A program made the translations under genes and the position numbers. A DNA stretch of 64,000 nucleotides from Gonapodya prolifera JEL478 (taxonomy: Eukaryota > Monoblepharomycota > Monoblepharidomycetes > Monoblepharidales > Gonapodyaceae). The notes under the pieces are model-generated. The model saw only the letters and a program-made list of their open reading frames with translations. It ran no database searches and was not told where the DNA came from. The stretch is from NCBI GenBank assembly GCA_001574975.1, contig KQ965835.1, positions 1 through 64,000 on the forward strand, read 5' to 3'. Below, piece by piece: positions 1 to 11,969 of this stretch (its first letter is position 1; each line of letters starts with the position of its first letter).

Positions 1-671
1 AACTTTCTGAATACACATATATCCAAATTGGTCAACTGATTATGGTAGCCTTACATCATTTCACAGGTGCATCTTGCATCGATTTAAGGGGTGGGTGGAG
101 CAATCTACAGGGTGGGGGCACTCTCCAGGGTGTGGGGTGTAAAAAACGTGACAACGGCTCCTGAACGGGACCTAAGTAAGCTTGATACTTACTCAATATG
201 GATGGTTGTGGACTGAATATTGTACTTTGGTCAGTCGTCACTCTTAGTTGTTTCTATTTAGACAGACACGATTTCTTTTTCATTGAGATCTGTATTTACC
301 TCACAACCAGTCAGTGAACACACTATTCCATAAACATTAGTGGTCAAAAACTCAGTGAAACTTCTTCCGCCAATGTTTATTGGCATTTTAAGTCGTTGTA
401 CGGACGCCTGCTCTATTTTTTATCAGATGCGCGGATATTCGTTCCATTTTGCCGAGGGGGCTCGCATGTTGTGTGACCACCGCAGCTGCTTCCGCGATCT
501 CTTCTTCTCCCCGTCACCCATCGTTCGCAGCAGGAAGACTATTCCGGACATTCCTCCTAGCAGCACTCCTCATTCCAACACGGCTTCTTCCCTGTGTCTG
601 ACTGACCTCAACTAACTCAGCTCAACAACTCCCATCACTGCCCACCACTCCACCATCCCACAATCACACCC
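1..671. other. Upstream region without recognised gene
   Basis: I see no convincing gene here. Short open frames exist on both strands but have no recognisable domain and no good splice structure. The last ~100 bases are pyrimidine-rich and lead directly into the Rab5-like start codon, so the right end is probably its promoter and 5' leader. Confidence 0.5.
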
Positions 672-1915
672 ATGGCTTCCCGCACCTCCAACGTCTCATC
701 CTCCTCGCGGGGACGTGATGAGCCGGCGCGACCGGCTCCGACCTCTGTTGCCCCCGCACCGCCTGGAAAGCCCTTCCAAGTGAAACTGGTCCTACTCGGG
801 GAGGCTGCTGTTGGCAAATCAAGTCTCGGTGAGTTGATATCTCTGGTTGATGCGCGCTCTCGCGTTCGCGTTCCCGGAGGGAGCGGTCGGGCAGCGACAC
901 CTGCGTTTCGTATCCAATCGAGTCACTGACCCCATCCGTCCCTCTTCTCATCAGTGCTTCGATTCGTGAACAATGAATATCAGGATAATAAGGAGCCGAC
1001 AATTGGGGCCGCGTTCCTCACCCAAAAGTGCCGTCTGGACGACAAAGTGGTGAAGTTTGAAATCTGGGACACCGCCGGGCAGGAACGATTTCACTCTCTC
1101 GCCCCAATGTACTACCGGAATGCTCAAGCGGCTGTGGTTGTGTACGACGTAACCAAAGCGGTGAGTGCTCGGCAGGACGTGATTTCATCAAACGGGACGG
1201 GCAGCGCTGGAATGTCAAGAAACGAGAGGGGCATCCTCGTGAAGGGACCACGAGTCGCGGACACCCTCCAGAGTACAGTCGTGTCATGCTCCTTTCTCAC
1301 TCCGTTGCACTTTCAGCCATCCCTCGACCGCGCCAAGTCCTGGGTGAAAGAACTCCATCGACAAGCGAACCCCAACATTGTCATTGCCCTTGGTGAGTTC
1401 CGCTCTTCGGACTATTTCATAACTGCTTTTCAACTCTTCATACATCTTTCCGCCACGCTTGTGTTGACCCCCGTGGGGACATTCAGTCGGAAATAAGCTC
1501 GACCTCGTCGTATCGTCCGGCGTACCCCGGGCAGTGGACGCGGAAGAGGCGCGAGTCTACGCGGAAGAGATGGGGCTACTGTGGTACGAGACGAGTGCGA
1601 AGACAGGCGAAGGCGTGAGCGAGGTGTTTACAGAAATTGGTACGTCGTCGCGATCCACCTGAACATGGCGCGTCTCCCGATGTTTACTTACGTGAACCAT
1701 TTGTCGTCCACAACCTTTGAACCACGTCGGCTTCTTCGCGTCTTCCAGCAAAGAAGATACCCTTCGACCTTCTTACCCCCCGCGGCCGCCCGAACGCCAT
1801 AACCGGGGCCGCGGGTGCGAGCGCAGGGCAAAACCCTGTGGCGGCGGGAGCAGATGGGCGCGTGGACTTGGGCACGGCGGGAGGAGCGCAGACGCAGAGT
1901 GGTTGCGCGTGCTGA
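672..1915 (+). CDS. Rab5/Ypt5-type small GTPase
   Basis: Small GTPase that directs early endosome traffic and fusion in the Rab5/Vps21/Ypt51 group. Five exons (672-828, 955-1160, 1317-1392, 1487-1639, 1749-1915) join in frame to 252 residues. Visible motifs in order are the P-loop GEAAVGKSS, switch I with EPTIGAAF, the switch [18 protein letters not shown] for guanine binding, and ETSAKTG. The effector region ([11 protein letters not shown]) and [13 protein letters not shown] are typical of Rab5 rather than other Rabs. The protein ends in Cys-Ala-Cys, a CXC geranylgeranylation signal for membrane attachment. The start is the first ATG before the conserved core and gives a Ser/Pro-rich N-terminal extension of about 30 residues. 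All introns are short with GT-AG ends. The gene looks intact. Confidence 0.93.
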
Positions 1916-2220
1916 ACGGTTAAGGACGGTCGTCTCGGATGTGTTGTTGTCCGAGCGAAGTCGGCGCAGGATGGTGTGTCGTAGAGTGCGGGAAGGAGGG
2001 TGTTGATCTTGTCGACGTGTGAACGAGAGAGTTTCCATTATCAGTTTTAGTTTCCATATCGAGCTGTGGTAATTGTTTGGTGTTGTGTGCATGTTTCTCG
2101 TTGTACGAATGAACTATGATCACACACCCTAAAAGGGTATATTGTTCTTCAAGGCTTTGCTTGTACGTATGTCTTTTGTGCTCTCATAGGCTCTACATGA
2201 TTCAAGTTGGGTGTCCTACT
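1916..2220. other. Intergenic, convergent 3' regions
   Basis: Shared space between the ends of the Rab5-like gene (+) and the dioxygenase gene (-). It presumably holds both 3' untranslated regions. I see nothing else in it. Confidence 0.5.
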
Positions 2221-3511
2221 CTACAACCGCGCGGATGAACTAGGAACACCAGCCGTTCGCTTCCGCTGCTCGAGAACCTTCTGATACGGTTCCATATCCA
2301 TCTCTGGGTATCGCCACTGCACACCCTGAATGGTCTCCTCGGTCCAGTAGTCCGAGTCCACCTTTGGGAACCCAAAGAGATCCCTCTCCCTGAGACTGCA
2401 TCGCGCGATGTACGAGTCCCACCGGCGGTTGCTTGATATGTAGTCAGGCCACGCGTGCTTGCCGCCCCAGTGCGTCCCGCGCCGCTTGAAGTCGATGCCC
2501 ATGATGAAGCGGGAGCGGTTGTCGATACCTTTGAACGCAGTGCCACGGTGGAGAACGTCCGTGCGGTACTAGTTACGTGATTGACGCAAGCATTGTGTGA
2601 AAGGTGCGTTGTGCATCAGCGGACGTGTCCAATGCTCGTGGAGAATCAAAAGAATTGATCAACTCACAATCATAAGCGAGCCGGCTTTTCCGGTCACCGC
2701 GACCTCCTTGTCCTGAAACGCTCCCTTTGGTTGAAGCCGGGGAACTATGGGAACATTCTTCGTGTCTTCCAGAGACACTATTTTTGTCGGAGCGTCGAAC
2801 TCAGTCACGTCGGAGAGTAGAATCCACGTTGTATAATGGCGGTACTTTTTATCATTGCTCGGGACGACAAGAGAGTGATTTGCGTAGTCTTACAACATCG
2901 ATGTCGGCCCATGTCGAGGTGAGATAAAGTGACCGAGGTAATTGAAGACTGGCGAAACTCACCAAAGTGCAGTTGCTGATCGTAGTCGATAAGGCCTGGG
3001 AGCCTTAATGCATTGAGCGAAAACTTAGGAAGATCGCGAAACAGGACGACGCTCACCCGAGTACTTTGCCCAGAGCTCGACTTTGTAGAGATCGACCTCA
3101 GTTGTTCCAAGAAGGCGCTCGATCGCGTTCACGAGGTCTGGATGCGTTGGCAGACGGTTGATTCCCTCTGATTTGTAGGGAAAGTCCTTGATGTTGCCTG
3201 AGAACTGTATCGATAAGGCGACCGTTTTGGGTGAGACCCATGGAATATCGGGGAGCGTGACCCCGATTAGGACACTCCTGGTCAGCCATACACGAGAGTC
3301 ACTGACCGACAGACGCATGGCCCACCTGTGTGCTAGAGAGGTGTGCATACTTGGGGTTCTTGGGATCCGCGAAGAACTCCTCGGGGCGAGGGAAGTGCTT
3401 CCAAAGACCTTCACGAGCTGCAGCGACCTCTTCCGGGGTAAGGAAGTCGGGGATAATCGTGAATCCCTTCCGTTCGACCTCCTCCAGATGTTTGTCTGAA
3501 ACGTAAACCAT
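2221..3511 (-). CDS. Phytanoyl-CoA dioxygenase (PhyH) family protein
   Basis: Predicted Fe(II)/2-oxoglutarate-dependent oxygenase of the PhyH family; the substrate cannot be told from sequence. Five exons on the minus strand (3511-3351, 3277-3057, 2995-2963, 2888-2668, 2568-2221) join in frame to 327 residues. The N-terminus carries the family's opening (GFTIIPDFLTPEEVAAAREG). The iron-binding H-x-D lies in QLHFDYANHS, whose Asp codon is split across the exon 3/exon 4 junction. The distal His lies in VLHRGTAFKG, followed by NRSRF, a plausible 2-oxoglutarate-binding Arg. The C-terminal part is rich in Trp and Tyr (RRWDSYIARCS). Exon 3 is only 33 nt. The gene looks intact, and the family call is firmer than any statement about substrate. 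Confidence 0.85.
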
Positions 3512-3973
3512 TTGATGTTACCAAGTGGGTCAGGACAGTCAAGCCGGCTTGTCGGTTGCATTTCTACCGGCTTAGTTTTTCAAGTCACAACCAGTATCCG
3601 TGTAAATTTAAATTTAATTACACACAATAGCTTCGTTTCTTTTCTTCTGCCGTCCAATGTGAGTGTTTATGTCCTTTTCATTGTGAGTTCAAGTTTACCA
3701 GAGAAAAATATCTGTCCACTAATTTACCAGCAGTATGCCGAATTGTTTTCCTCTATTTTTCTGCGTTCTTTTCTGTGGGCTTCGAGCGGGTAAACGTCCT
3801 TTCGCGGCGAACGTGCCGACACCTTTCGTAATTTCCTCGCACTTTCACATTTCCCAGTGGGTGCACTCGTCTCGCTGCAATCGACATCGCGCTCACTGCA
3901 TGCGCTCACTCCGCGCGACCTCTCTCATCCTGATGGCTGTCGCTGCCCATCTCCCTCTCACAACACACAGCAA
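3512..3973. other. Divergent promoter region
   Basis: This lies between the diverging dioxygenase (-) and transaldolase (+) genes, so it should hold both promoters. It is AT-rich around 3600-3740 and pyrimidine-rich near the transaldolase start. No clear gene is visible. Confidence 0.5.
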
Positions 3974-5557
3974 ATGTCTGTTCTCGAGCAACTCAAGAAG
4001 TACACGACGGTGGTCTCAGACACCGGAGACTTCGAAGGTGTGTTGAACCTGCCAACTGCTCGAAAACTGACCGGAGACAAGATGGGAACATCTGAACTTC
4101 GTTACCTTTTCCCCATCGAAAATCGCCGAACACTTGGCCCGTTTTCCAGCCATCGCCGTATACAAGCCTCAGGATGCTACCACAAACCCCTCGCTCATTC
4201 TCCAGGCATCGCAGAAGCCCCAGTACTTGCCTCTGATCGATTCGGCAGTCGAGTACGCGAAGAAGCACGGAGGGTGAGTGAATCGAATGATTGAGTCTAC
4301 AGTCTCCCGCAAAATCGCTGATGATCATTCTATCTCGTGGGCCCCACCTGACACGACTCACGACTCGCAATGAATTGGCCGTATCTTCTCCATCAGTTCG
4401 CTCGACGAACAAATCACCTTGGCCTTCGACAAAGTCTGCGTGAACTTCGGCGTTGAAATCCTCAAGATCGTTCCCGGTCGTGTCTCCACTGAGGTTGACG
4501 CGTTCCACTCCTTTGACCGCGATGCGACAGTGAAGAAGGCGCTTCGCCTTGTGGAACTCTACAAGGAGGTCGGCGTGGACGCGGAGAAGCGAGTCTTGAT
4601 CAAGATCGCCAGTACTTGGTTCGTGTCTTTATCTGCGTTGAGCGGCGTCTGTTGTGTCTGATACCGGATCTCTGGGTGGTAATTCCCCGTGTCACCTTCA
4701 TAGGGAGGGAATCCAAGCGGCCCGTATCCTCGAGCGCGATCACAACATTCACTGCAACTTGACGCTCCTCTTCGGATTCCCTCAGGTGAGTTGTTCTCCT
4801 TAGTTTGGCGACATCTCCAAACTTTGCTCCGCCGAATCCGTATTCCGAATCCACCACCCAACCCTCACGCTCGACAACCAGGCCGTAGCCTGCGCCGAAG
4901 CTGGGGTGACGCTCATCTCTCCCTTCGTAGGGCGGATCCTGGACTGGCACAAGAAGGCCACTCCCAACCCTCCCAAACCGTTCGTGGGCTCCGACGACCC
5001 GGGCGTGCAGTCCGTGTCGCGCATCTTCAACTACTACAAGCGCTACGGGTACAAGACCATCGTCATGGGCGCGAGCTTCCGCAACACGACCGAGATTGAG
5101 GAGCTCGCCGGGTGCGACTTCTTGACCATCAGCCCGCAGCTTTTGGGCGAGCTGGCCAAGGACTCCAAGGTTCGTTTTCGTTGCTCCAATTACCTTCACA
5201 TGTGTCACTCACTGCTTCGCTTGGTATTTCGGTCGGATGAATATCGATGTTGTGTAGCCCCTCGCTCAGAAGCTCATCGCTTCCAGCGCTGCCACCCTCG
5301 ACATCCCCAAAGTCAGTTTTGTTGACGATGAAGTGAAGTTCCGGTGAGTCCTCCCTTATCATTCCAAGCTCGGACTTGTCAGGCAACCAGCCCTCGTCTC
5401 TGTGATCTCCCACAGGTGGGAAATGAACGAAGACGCCATGGCAACCGAGAAGCTGTCGGAGGGCATCCGCAACTTCTTCAAGGACGCGGAGAAGCTTCGG
5501 GGGGTGCTCAAGAGCAAGCTTGAGGCCGCGGGGGCGGCTCAGAGCAAGGCGAACTAA
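3974..5557 (+). CDS. Transaldolase
   Basis: Enzyme of the non-oxidative pentose phosphate pathway that moves a dihydroxyacetone unit between sugar phosphates. Seven exons (3974-4037, 4150-4273, 4397-4618, 4704-4785, 4882-5169, 5258-5343, 5416-5557) join in frame to 335 residues, the usual length for class I transaldolase. Visible signatures are DATTNPSLI near the N-terminus, [21 protein letters not shown] with the Schiff-base lysine, [12 protein letters not shown] and [16 protein letters not shown]. The C-terminus has the expected ELAKDSK and [18 protein letters not shown] blocks. The introns starting at 4619 and 5170 use GTTCGT donors rather than GTGAGT. The start ATG gives the standard [19 protein letters not shown] beginning. 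The gene is intact and very probably cytosolic. Confidence 0.96.
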
Positions 5558-5784
5558 TCGGGCGGTCGTCGAGAGATAGAAAAGTTTGCGACGCTTTTGT
5601 GTATCCAGAATATCACGTCTTGGACCTGTGATTTGTGAGCATTCCCGAGAGCGCGTTGATCGGGAGGTTACTTGGCATCAAGAGGGAAATCTGACAGAAA
5701 AGGTATATATCAGGACGCAATGTATCAAAATTGGTTGATCTTGCGCAGCATAAATTTAAGTGTCCGTCCCGCAAGAACTAGGAA

Positions 5785-6456
5785 CTATATGTGCGATTTG
5801 CTTTGCAAAGGGACTTTGCTTGCATACATGGCAAGTCCAGCAAGCAGAAACTTCGAGTACCACTGGTGGAAGAGAGTCACAACGGTGCCCACGGGCATGC
5901 GAAGTCCAGAGCCAAACCGGATTTGAATGGAAAGTACCTCCCCACCTTCATGACCCTTCTTCTCCCCCGACTTGTCCATTCTGTCCATATCCACGGCAAG
6001 ATACGTCACACCACTGAGCCATGGCTTCCCTCCGGCAGAACCTGGGAATGGCCATTGGAGAAGCACCTCGCTGTCTGTCCTCGAAATCACTGTCCAGGCG
6101 AGCGCGGAATCCCTCTCACGGAACTTCATGTCCATAATATCCCTGTCCGTCTTCGCCGCCATCGGGTCCATTGTGAAAACTGAACCCAAAACTGCTCGTT
6201 CGGGTCGGAACGTTGGTGCGGTGAAAAACCTCCTAGCGATTTCATCGAGGACTGCAGTAGTGTCGGGACGAGAGGTGCCAGGACGGATGCGTATAGTGCA
6301 AGGTACAGAGAACAAGTCTCGATACACGAGCGAACCGTCTTTGGCGATAAGTGATGAATTTGGAATTGGAATCGCTTGTACCTTGCGCGTGAAATAGGCG
6401 AACACGGAAGGAGGGACGACGATCGCAGCTAGAGAGAACGCCAAGAGACGCGACAT
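5785..6456 (-). CDS. Hypothetical membrane-anchored protein
   Basis: Uninterrupted frame of about 224 codons if it starts at the ATG at 6456; a further in-frame ATG at 6558 would add 34 residues. From 6456 the protein opens with MSRLLAFSLAAIVVPPSVFA, a hydrophobic stretch that could be a signal peptide or N-terminal anchor. The rest is soluble-looking, with aromatic blocks such as LAWTVISRTDSEVLLQWPF and a C-terminal VTLFHQWYSKFLLAGLAMYA that may touch a membrane. I do not recognise the family. The length, coherent composition and absence of stops support a real gene, but no function can be given. Confidence 0.6.
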   Translation of the reverse strand: MSRLLAFSLAAIVVPPSVFAYFTRKVQAIPIPNSSLIAKDGSLVYRDLFSVPCTIRIRPGTSRPDTTAVLDEIARRFFTAPTFRPERAVLGSVFTMDPMAAKTDRDIMDMKFRERDSALAWTVISRTDSEVLLQWPFPGSAGGKPWLSGVTYLAVDMDRMDKSGEKKGHEGGEVLSIQIRFGSGLRMPVGTVVTLFHQWYSKFLLAGLAMYASKVPLQSKSHI

Positions 6457-7360
6457 TGCCAACGCCTGGGGGAATGCACTCTTCTGACTGTCTTTTTGGA
6501 AGTCCCGAATCCCGATCGGGTGATACGTGTCTGGACCGCGAACACGTGTGTCCTTCATGGAACTCCACCGCCGCCCCGGGTGACCGGCGGCAAAAGGAAT
6601 GGAAGACTTTTAACGGTCCTAGGGCAATCTGTGCTTCGGGCATGTTTCCTTGTCGGGTGATCCATCCCATGGCACTTCGATGACTTCAATGATTCAAATT
6701 TAGGGTTTAATTATGGCTCCTTATCATGGCTGAATATATCTTAGACATCATGGACTTAAATGAGTACTCCTTGTCGTGCTGGACCGATATCTGCAATGTC
6801 TCCAACGCTGTCAGCTTCGAGTTCAAAGTAATGAGATAGTCCGATCTCACTCAAGCTTGCATTGGCGAGCAATATTACAAAACATAACTTCTTTGCCCCA
6901 TAAGTAAATACGAACTTCAACCTCAACCACCCTCACTCCCACTTTTCCCCCCTTGCCCCCGGAACTCCTCCCTCAGTCCACCACACCCATGCCTCTCATG
7001 CAGTATCGAAAAATCTTGAACCAGTCTCGAAGTGGCTTGAACCAGGTGGCCATTATCACAGGTGTCGCGCTTGACCGAGAACCAGGAGTCCAACTCTCTG
7101 AGAGATGTTTGCCCATGAAAGAGTCTCGTCCGTTTGCCTTTTGGCCTATCCCAGTTGAGGGGAACTTCCTTACGCACAGCGGAAGCCCAACGCATCCGTA
7201 AGCCCTGGTGCCGTTTCGGGCACCACCACTTCTGGCAACAACCCTCTGAGGGACTACAGGCTGGCACCCTGGGGAGACATTTATAAGGCGTTGGTCCATT
7301 CTGTGGTTGGGTGTTGCTGTCCTCGACTTATTTACCATGAACTCTACCTCTCGTTGAACT
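6457..7360. other. Non-coding or decayed stretch
   Basis: No supported gene. Open frames on both strands lack recognisable domains. The stretch leads into the MYND-finger relic at 7361, so part of it may be the eroded body of that gene. Confidence 0.4.
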
Positions 7361-7597
7361 TGCGCCAACTGCAAACGCATCAAATACTGCTCCAAGGAGT
7401 GTCAAAAGGCCGATTGGAAATGTCACAAAATATTCTGCGGCAGAAAGTCCATGCCACGACCCGAGGACGTTGGACTGGGAGCGTTGTGTGCGTCACAGAC
7501 CACTGGGTTCGGGGCCAGCGAGGCGCAAGCCTGCAGTGTAGACATTACCGGGTTTGAGAAGCGGATGAGTTGTTTTTGGACTCGGCAGATCCGGTGA
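7361..7597 (+). pseudogene. MYND zinc-finger relic (copy 1)
   Basis: A 78-codon stretch encodes a nearly complete MYND zinc finger (CANCKRIKYCSKECQKADW, then KCHKIFCG). The cysteine spacing C-x2-C, C-x3-C and the terminal H-x3-C match the second half of the MYND consensus. The first Cys pair of a full finger is not seen. In the same frame an ATG at 7338 is followed by only five codons and then a TGA just before the finger, so it has no usable start. Two similar MYND loci lie at about 43.8 and 49.1 kb. Fungal MYND proteins of this kind usually carry the finger at the C-terminus of a long helical body, which is missing here. Confidence 0.6.
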
Positions 7598-8382
7598 AGT
7601 AGACACTTCAGGAAACTGGCCCTGAGCTGCTGGTTATGTTGCTTGAGATTATCGTTCAGCGGGAAGGACGGCTTGGGGTAGCATTACGGTGTGCCCACTA
7701 CCCATATTCAACGGCTATGCAATTGATCTCGGCAAGCTGGTAGCACAGCCCCCTACATAAGAGCGATAGAGGGACTTTTTGATTCAAGTCGTCGGTATAT
7801 ATTTTGCATCACCCTGACGATTCAGAAACTGTTCCCTGTGGGTTTAATTTCGCACCTTGGAGTTTTCCGCCCGACCACCTCAAGCCAAACACTCCATCAC
7901 TCCCGCGACAAGCCCTGCAGGCACTACTGGGTACGCCACTGTGAGCTATGAGGTTGACTGCCATGCCGCCGTCTTCAAGGTCATCACGGACGATGGAATG
8001 TCAAGACGCACGCGCAGCCCGCGGGAAGACGTATTTCAGGAAGTGTGAAGGCGGAGATGACGGGACGACAGTGGTTCTCGGTTGTATTGCATCCTTGCCT
8101 TCCAGAAAATGCGATTATTAAATGGGACAACGTTTTTAAACTGTTCGACCAGCTTGCATAACGCAACTGTTCGGCAACGAAATACATTTTCAGACTTTAC
8201 ATCTTAGTTACACGACCAATCCCTAAGGCTTGCTTTCCAATACGGTTATCCAGGGCTCCTCCGAAAGAATTCAACGTGTTTCCATAAACTTGGCGGCTGT
8301 GAAGATAGCAAACAATGTTCGAATTCAGTTGTCTGTGTCACCACTTCCGCCCAAAGGACACGAAGACTTACTGCTGCTGCCT
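7598..8382. other. No recognised gene
   Basis: Short frames only. I see no domain, repeat or RNA signature here. Confidence 0.4.
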
Positions 8383-8652
8383 CTACTTCCAGTTGAACTC
8401 CATTGGAGTTTGGCAAATACCACACCCATGTCGGCCAATTCTATCCTGCCAGCAGAATTGGAAATTATCGTCCTCCGTGCACTTGTTGCACTGAATGTAT
8501 GCTCCAAACGTCAAGCACAATTGCTCGTCGCTCATTGGTTGCCACAGTTGGTCGCGGCGTGAAAAGCGGGACGAAAGAGGTGCCGCCGCGACGAATGGGG
8601 CCAAAATGAGCGGCAGAAGTACGGCGAGGAAGAGGAGAGAGCGAAGTGCCAT
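8383..8652 (-). CDS. Small secreted cysteine-rich protein
   Basis: An 89-residue protein with a clear N-terminal signal peptide (ALRSLLFLAVLLPLILAPFV, with cleavage likely after the following Ala residues). A short segment containing RFSRR could be a Kex2-type processing site. The mature part has six cysteines in about 40 residues (CLTFGAYIQCNKC ... FCWQD ... GCGIC), consistent with three disulfides. A TATA-like box lies about 42 nt upstream. No family is recognised. Small secreted cysteine-rich proteins in fungi are often effectors, adhesion factors or antimicrobial peptides, but nothing here decides between these. Confidence 0.62.
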   Translation of the reverse strand: MALRSLLFLAVLLPLILAPFVAAAPLSSRFSRRDQLWQPMSDEQLCLTFGAYIQCNKCTEDDNFQFCWQDRIGRHGCGICQTPMEFNWK

Positions 8653-8693
8653 AATCTTAGACTTTGCAGTGAGTTAGAGGGCTCGTGCGTGTC

Positions 8694-8700
8694 TTTATAG
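8694..8700 (-). promoter_or_regulatory. TATA-like box of the small secreted protein gene
   Basis: The minus strand reads CTATAAA here, about 42 nt before the ATG at 8652. Position and sequence fit a TATA element, although no transcription start is known. Confidence 0.4.
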
Positions 8701-8898
8701 CAAGGGCAAGTAGAAATACTTGACTCGGGGTTTTTCAAGGGGCAAGCAGTTGACTTTCCCCCCGCCAATGCGAATGAGGATATACTTGCAAATCTACTGC
8801 TTGCGTCTCTTTTCAATATTCAGGATTTTGAAATCGAATCTCGCAGAAGTTTCAGCTTGCAAATTGCCTGATCATCCTTACATGAGCCGTCAGTGAGA

Positions 8899-8940
8899 AT
8901 TCTTCATTCTTCATTCTTCATTCTACATTCTACATTCTTA
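8899..8940. repeat. Heptanucleotide tandem repeat
   Basis: Six consecutive 7-nt units: ATTCTTC three times, ATTCTAC twice and ATTCTTA once. A simple minisatellite in non-coding DNA. Confidence 0.9.
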
Positions 8941-11411
8941 TGTTATGAATATTCAGGTGCATCCGTGTATGTATATTCTACGCGCAAATTGCAAAATTGA
9001 TCATTGATTTGATTTACCGAGTGCTCGCAGCCCGAGTTTGCGACGTGAGCGGGTTGCGTATGGGCACACGCGGAGTGGGCACTCATGGGTGCCTTCCAGA
9101 GGGGGAGTGGCTCCCGCATGCGTGGAAGGTGTGTACGCTCGCCTTGCAGGAGGTTGGGCAGTGGCAGAGCTCCAATCGGCAGAATACAAGTATCAATGAC
9201 CTCACAATCCACCCACACGGGCAAAGTTCGGTTCTTGCCGTCCTCCTGCGCTGCCGGAGCGGCTCCCCACCCAATCTCACCCTTTCTTCTCTCTCGCCCC
9301 GCACTCTCCCCGCCAGGCCCATCCACTAGGACTTCCCTCGCCGTGCAGCTTCCTCCCCGGTCATCACTGCCGCTTCTGCGGGGAAATCACTCCTTATAGC
9401 CTGCTACTGGATGCCCCGTACAAGCTGAGTACACACATGGTTGGTCAACTGCTCGCAAACGTTCACCTTCCGTTGATGTCGATAGCCCGCGCCCATCAAC
9501 ACTCCGAATGTCTAGCTGTGTTCCAACCTGCGAGGGAAGACCTACGATGTCGTTCTGTTGCGCTCGTGAGTTCTAGTCACTCTTCCTCTCCGCACCGCAC
9601 CTCAATCCACACACCCAACACCACTTCTCAGGATTCCCACCCAGTAGTCTCGGAAATAAGCACGTAGAGAGCGTTACTTGGCACTAGATCCTTCCAAAAG
9701 GGGAGGTACTGGCGCTTGCTGGTGTCTTAGCCACTGGCCAGCGTGGGACGTGTCGTTACGCTCAACATGTGGTGGGAGGAAAGGTAGAAGAGAACGTTCG
9801 ACTTGGCTCTGGTCTTCGTCTTAAAGTATGACTTCGTGTCACGGTGAACTTCGTTTTCGATGTCTTGCATGACTTCGACGTCCTTCTTCGATGCCTTGGA
9901 ACTCAAGAGGGTCCGAACCTTTACGTTGTGCGCCTTTGGTTGTTGTCTCCTAGTAGGCGGGATTGGCAGGACTGATGTGACTTGAAATTGGCGTGGGACG
10001 GGTGTCCGTCGATGGAATGATACATACGCTAATTTTGCACTATTTTTGGAGACTTTCGTTGCTCATCGGCAATATATTACACTATTCTCTTTCATCCAAT
10101 CAAATCACTGCAGGTTCTTAGCCCTCCACCAATTACATTTGATGCGCGACAGAGATGGCTTCTACAGAAAATTTGGAGTTCCTTGTTCTCAGCAATGCAA
10201 TCGATCCTTCTGGTGGTTTCTTTCTTCAAATTTTCACGTTTGCCCGCCCTTTTACTCACCTTTTCACTCAGCAACCTTTCGGTGTCTCAAATTTGAAGCC
10301 GTTCAGCGTAGGATCCATTCTCATGCCCACCCCAAGCAAACGACCCATCCGTTTATTCTAGTGGTTCATCCCTGGGACATACTGGCTTCAGAGTACCTCA
10401 TGTAGTGGGTCGCGAGGGGCGTAATTAGAAAGCTGACCTTATGAAGCCGCTTGCAGGGTTGAATGGGTTGGTCTTTCTTGTGGTACCCGCGTCTGAAAAC
10501 GAGAGAACGCCATCCAGTGTGCTGGCGACATAAAGTCATTTTTCACAGCTTTAAAATTCAAGGCCGTTACTCAAGTCGATGCTTAAGCTGAATTTTAAGG
10601 TGGCTCTTAAGATTGTCTCAAGAGTCACTAGTGGTGAGTAAGGGTCATACATTCATCATTCATGTTCATGTTTGAAATTCTATCAAAATTCTAGTGAAGC
10701 TCAAATGTTGCGTGACGTCTACATGCTAAGAGTGTGTGTTGGTGGCGGCAGGAGGCGTTGTTGGAGACAGAGGTCGAAGTAACAGTGGTTGGTACACTTG
10801 GCAAGAAACCTGTGGGAAAGCGATTTTTGAGGGGAAACACAATTAGAGCCGCAGGTAGACTTTCCTTCAACTCTAAACATCAACTCACTCAGTTAAGCCA
10901 ACAATAAACCATCCAAATGTGCCTCAGCGTCTGGGAGGTCATTGTTTGGGTCCCCAATGGCCTTCCCATTGAGCACCAGTGCTTTTCGTGTCACGTTCTT
11001 GGCGCAGTTCAAAACCCTTGTCTGTGCCATCAAACTTGCCAACAATGCTGGCAAATTTATCCACCCAGTACTACTTGCCATGAATTGAGATAGTGTCAAT
11101 GTTGGGTTGGGGACAGAGAACACAAATGTTGTAGTATATCTGAAAATAGAATGAATGGAATCAGGGCGTACAAAAAGGAATTGCATAGAACCCACAAGGA
11201 GCTGGATACAGGCAACACTTTGGAAGGTCAACTTTGCATGGCCAGATTTGACGTGGGGTAGCCCTCCCCCTTGCTTGTTCACAAGAACAAAATTGACCAT
11301 ATCAATGAAGCCATTGTGAGCATAGAGTGATCTGTTCATCCCCTTCACAAACCTGCAGGATTTGCACAACACAATAAATGTGAGTTTGCAGGCCACAAAC
11401 TGAATTTGAAT
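8941..11411. other. Gene-poor stretch left of the transposons
   Basis: About 2.5 kb without a supported gene. A minus-strand frame of 178 codons at 10893-11429 overlaps the Harbinger left end and has no recognised domain. Around 10545-10630 several short A/T-rich inverted motifs built on TTAAG occur, possibly the scar of another small element. I see no rRNA, tRNA or CRISPR features. Confidence 0.4.
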
Positions 11412-11969
11412 AGGGAGTTTGCGCACCACACTTTTTTCCTGTAAATTTTACCTTGAGCCTCAGTGGCGCAGCCCCAAGGAAAAAATGAGGGTAAAATTTT
11501 CCTCTGGGCCCCCTCCACAGGAAAGTCAATTTTACCATGACTTTTCTCAGCAATGCGTGGTGGTAAACATGGAATGGCAGTTTGGAGACTTCAAGAGGCA
11601 AGTTTTTCTTGCGGATGCATGCCCCCTGCCCCCCCTCATCCTCATGGTGGTGCTCTCGTTGTTGCCAACTTTCAGGACCCGTTGCGGCAACTGTACTGGC
11701 CACCGACGGAGAAAACATGCCTCCGGACCTTCTATCAATGGAAAAAATTGCATGACCAGCAGAGGAAGTGGTCTCAACCATTGGTCCGGATGTGCTGACA
11801 CCTTCTGGTGAGTACTTGTTCCAAGACTTGATTTGAGGCCGATTCGACTGGGAATGGACTGCCCATCATTTACTCTACATTTCCTCCTACAGAAGTTGCA
11901 AATAGAGGCAATGGCAGTGTCCATGGGCCTCAATTTTGCAAGCTCGTTGGTCCTGTTGGTGAACCACCT

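Noticed and set aside
10893-11429. 178-codon minus-strand frame beside the Harbinger element
   Set aside because: No domain, and it crosses the element's left inverted repeat, so it is unlikely to be one gene.
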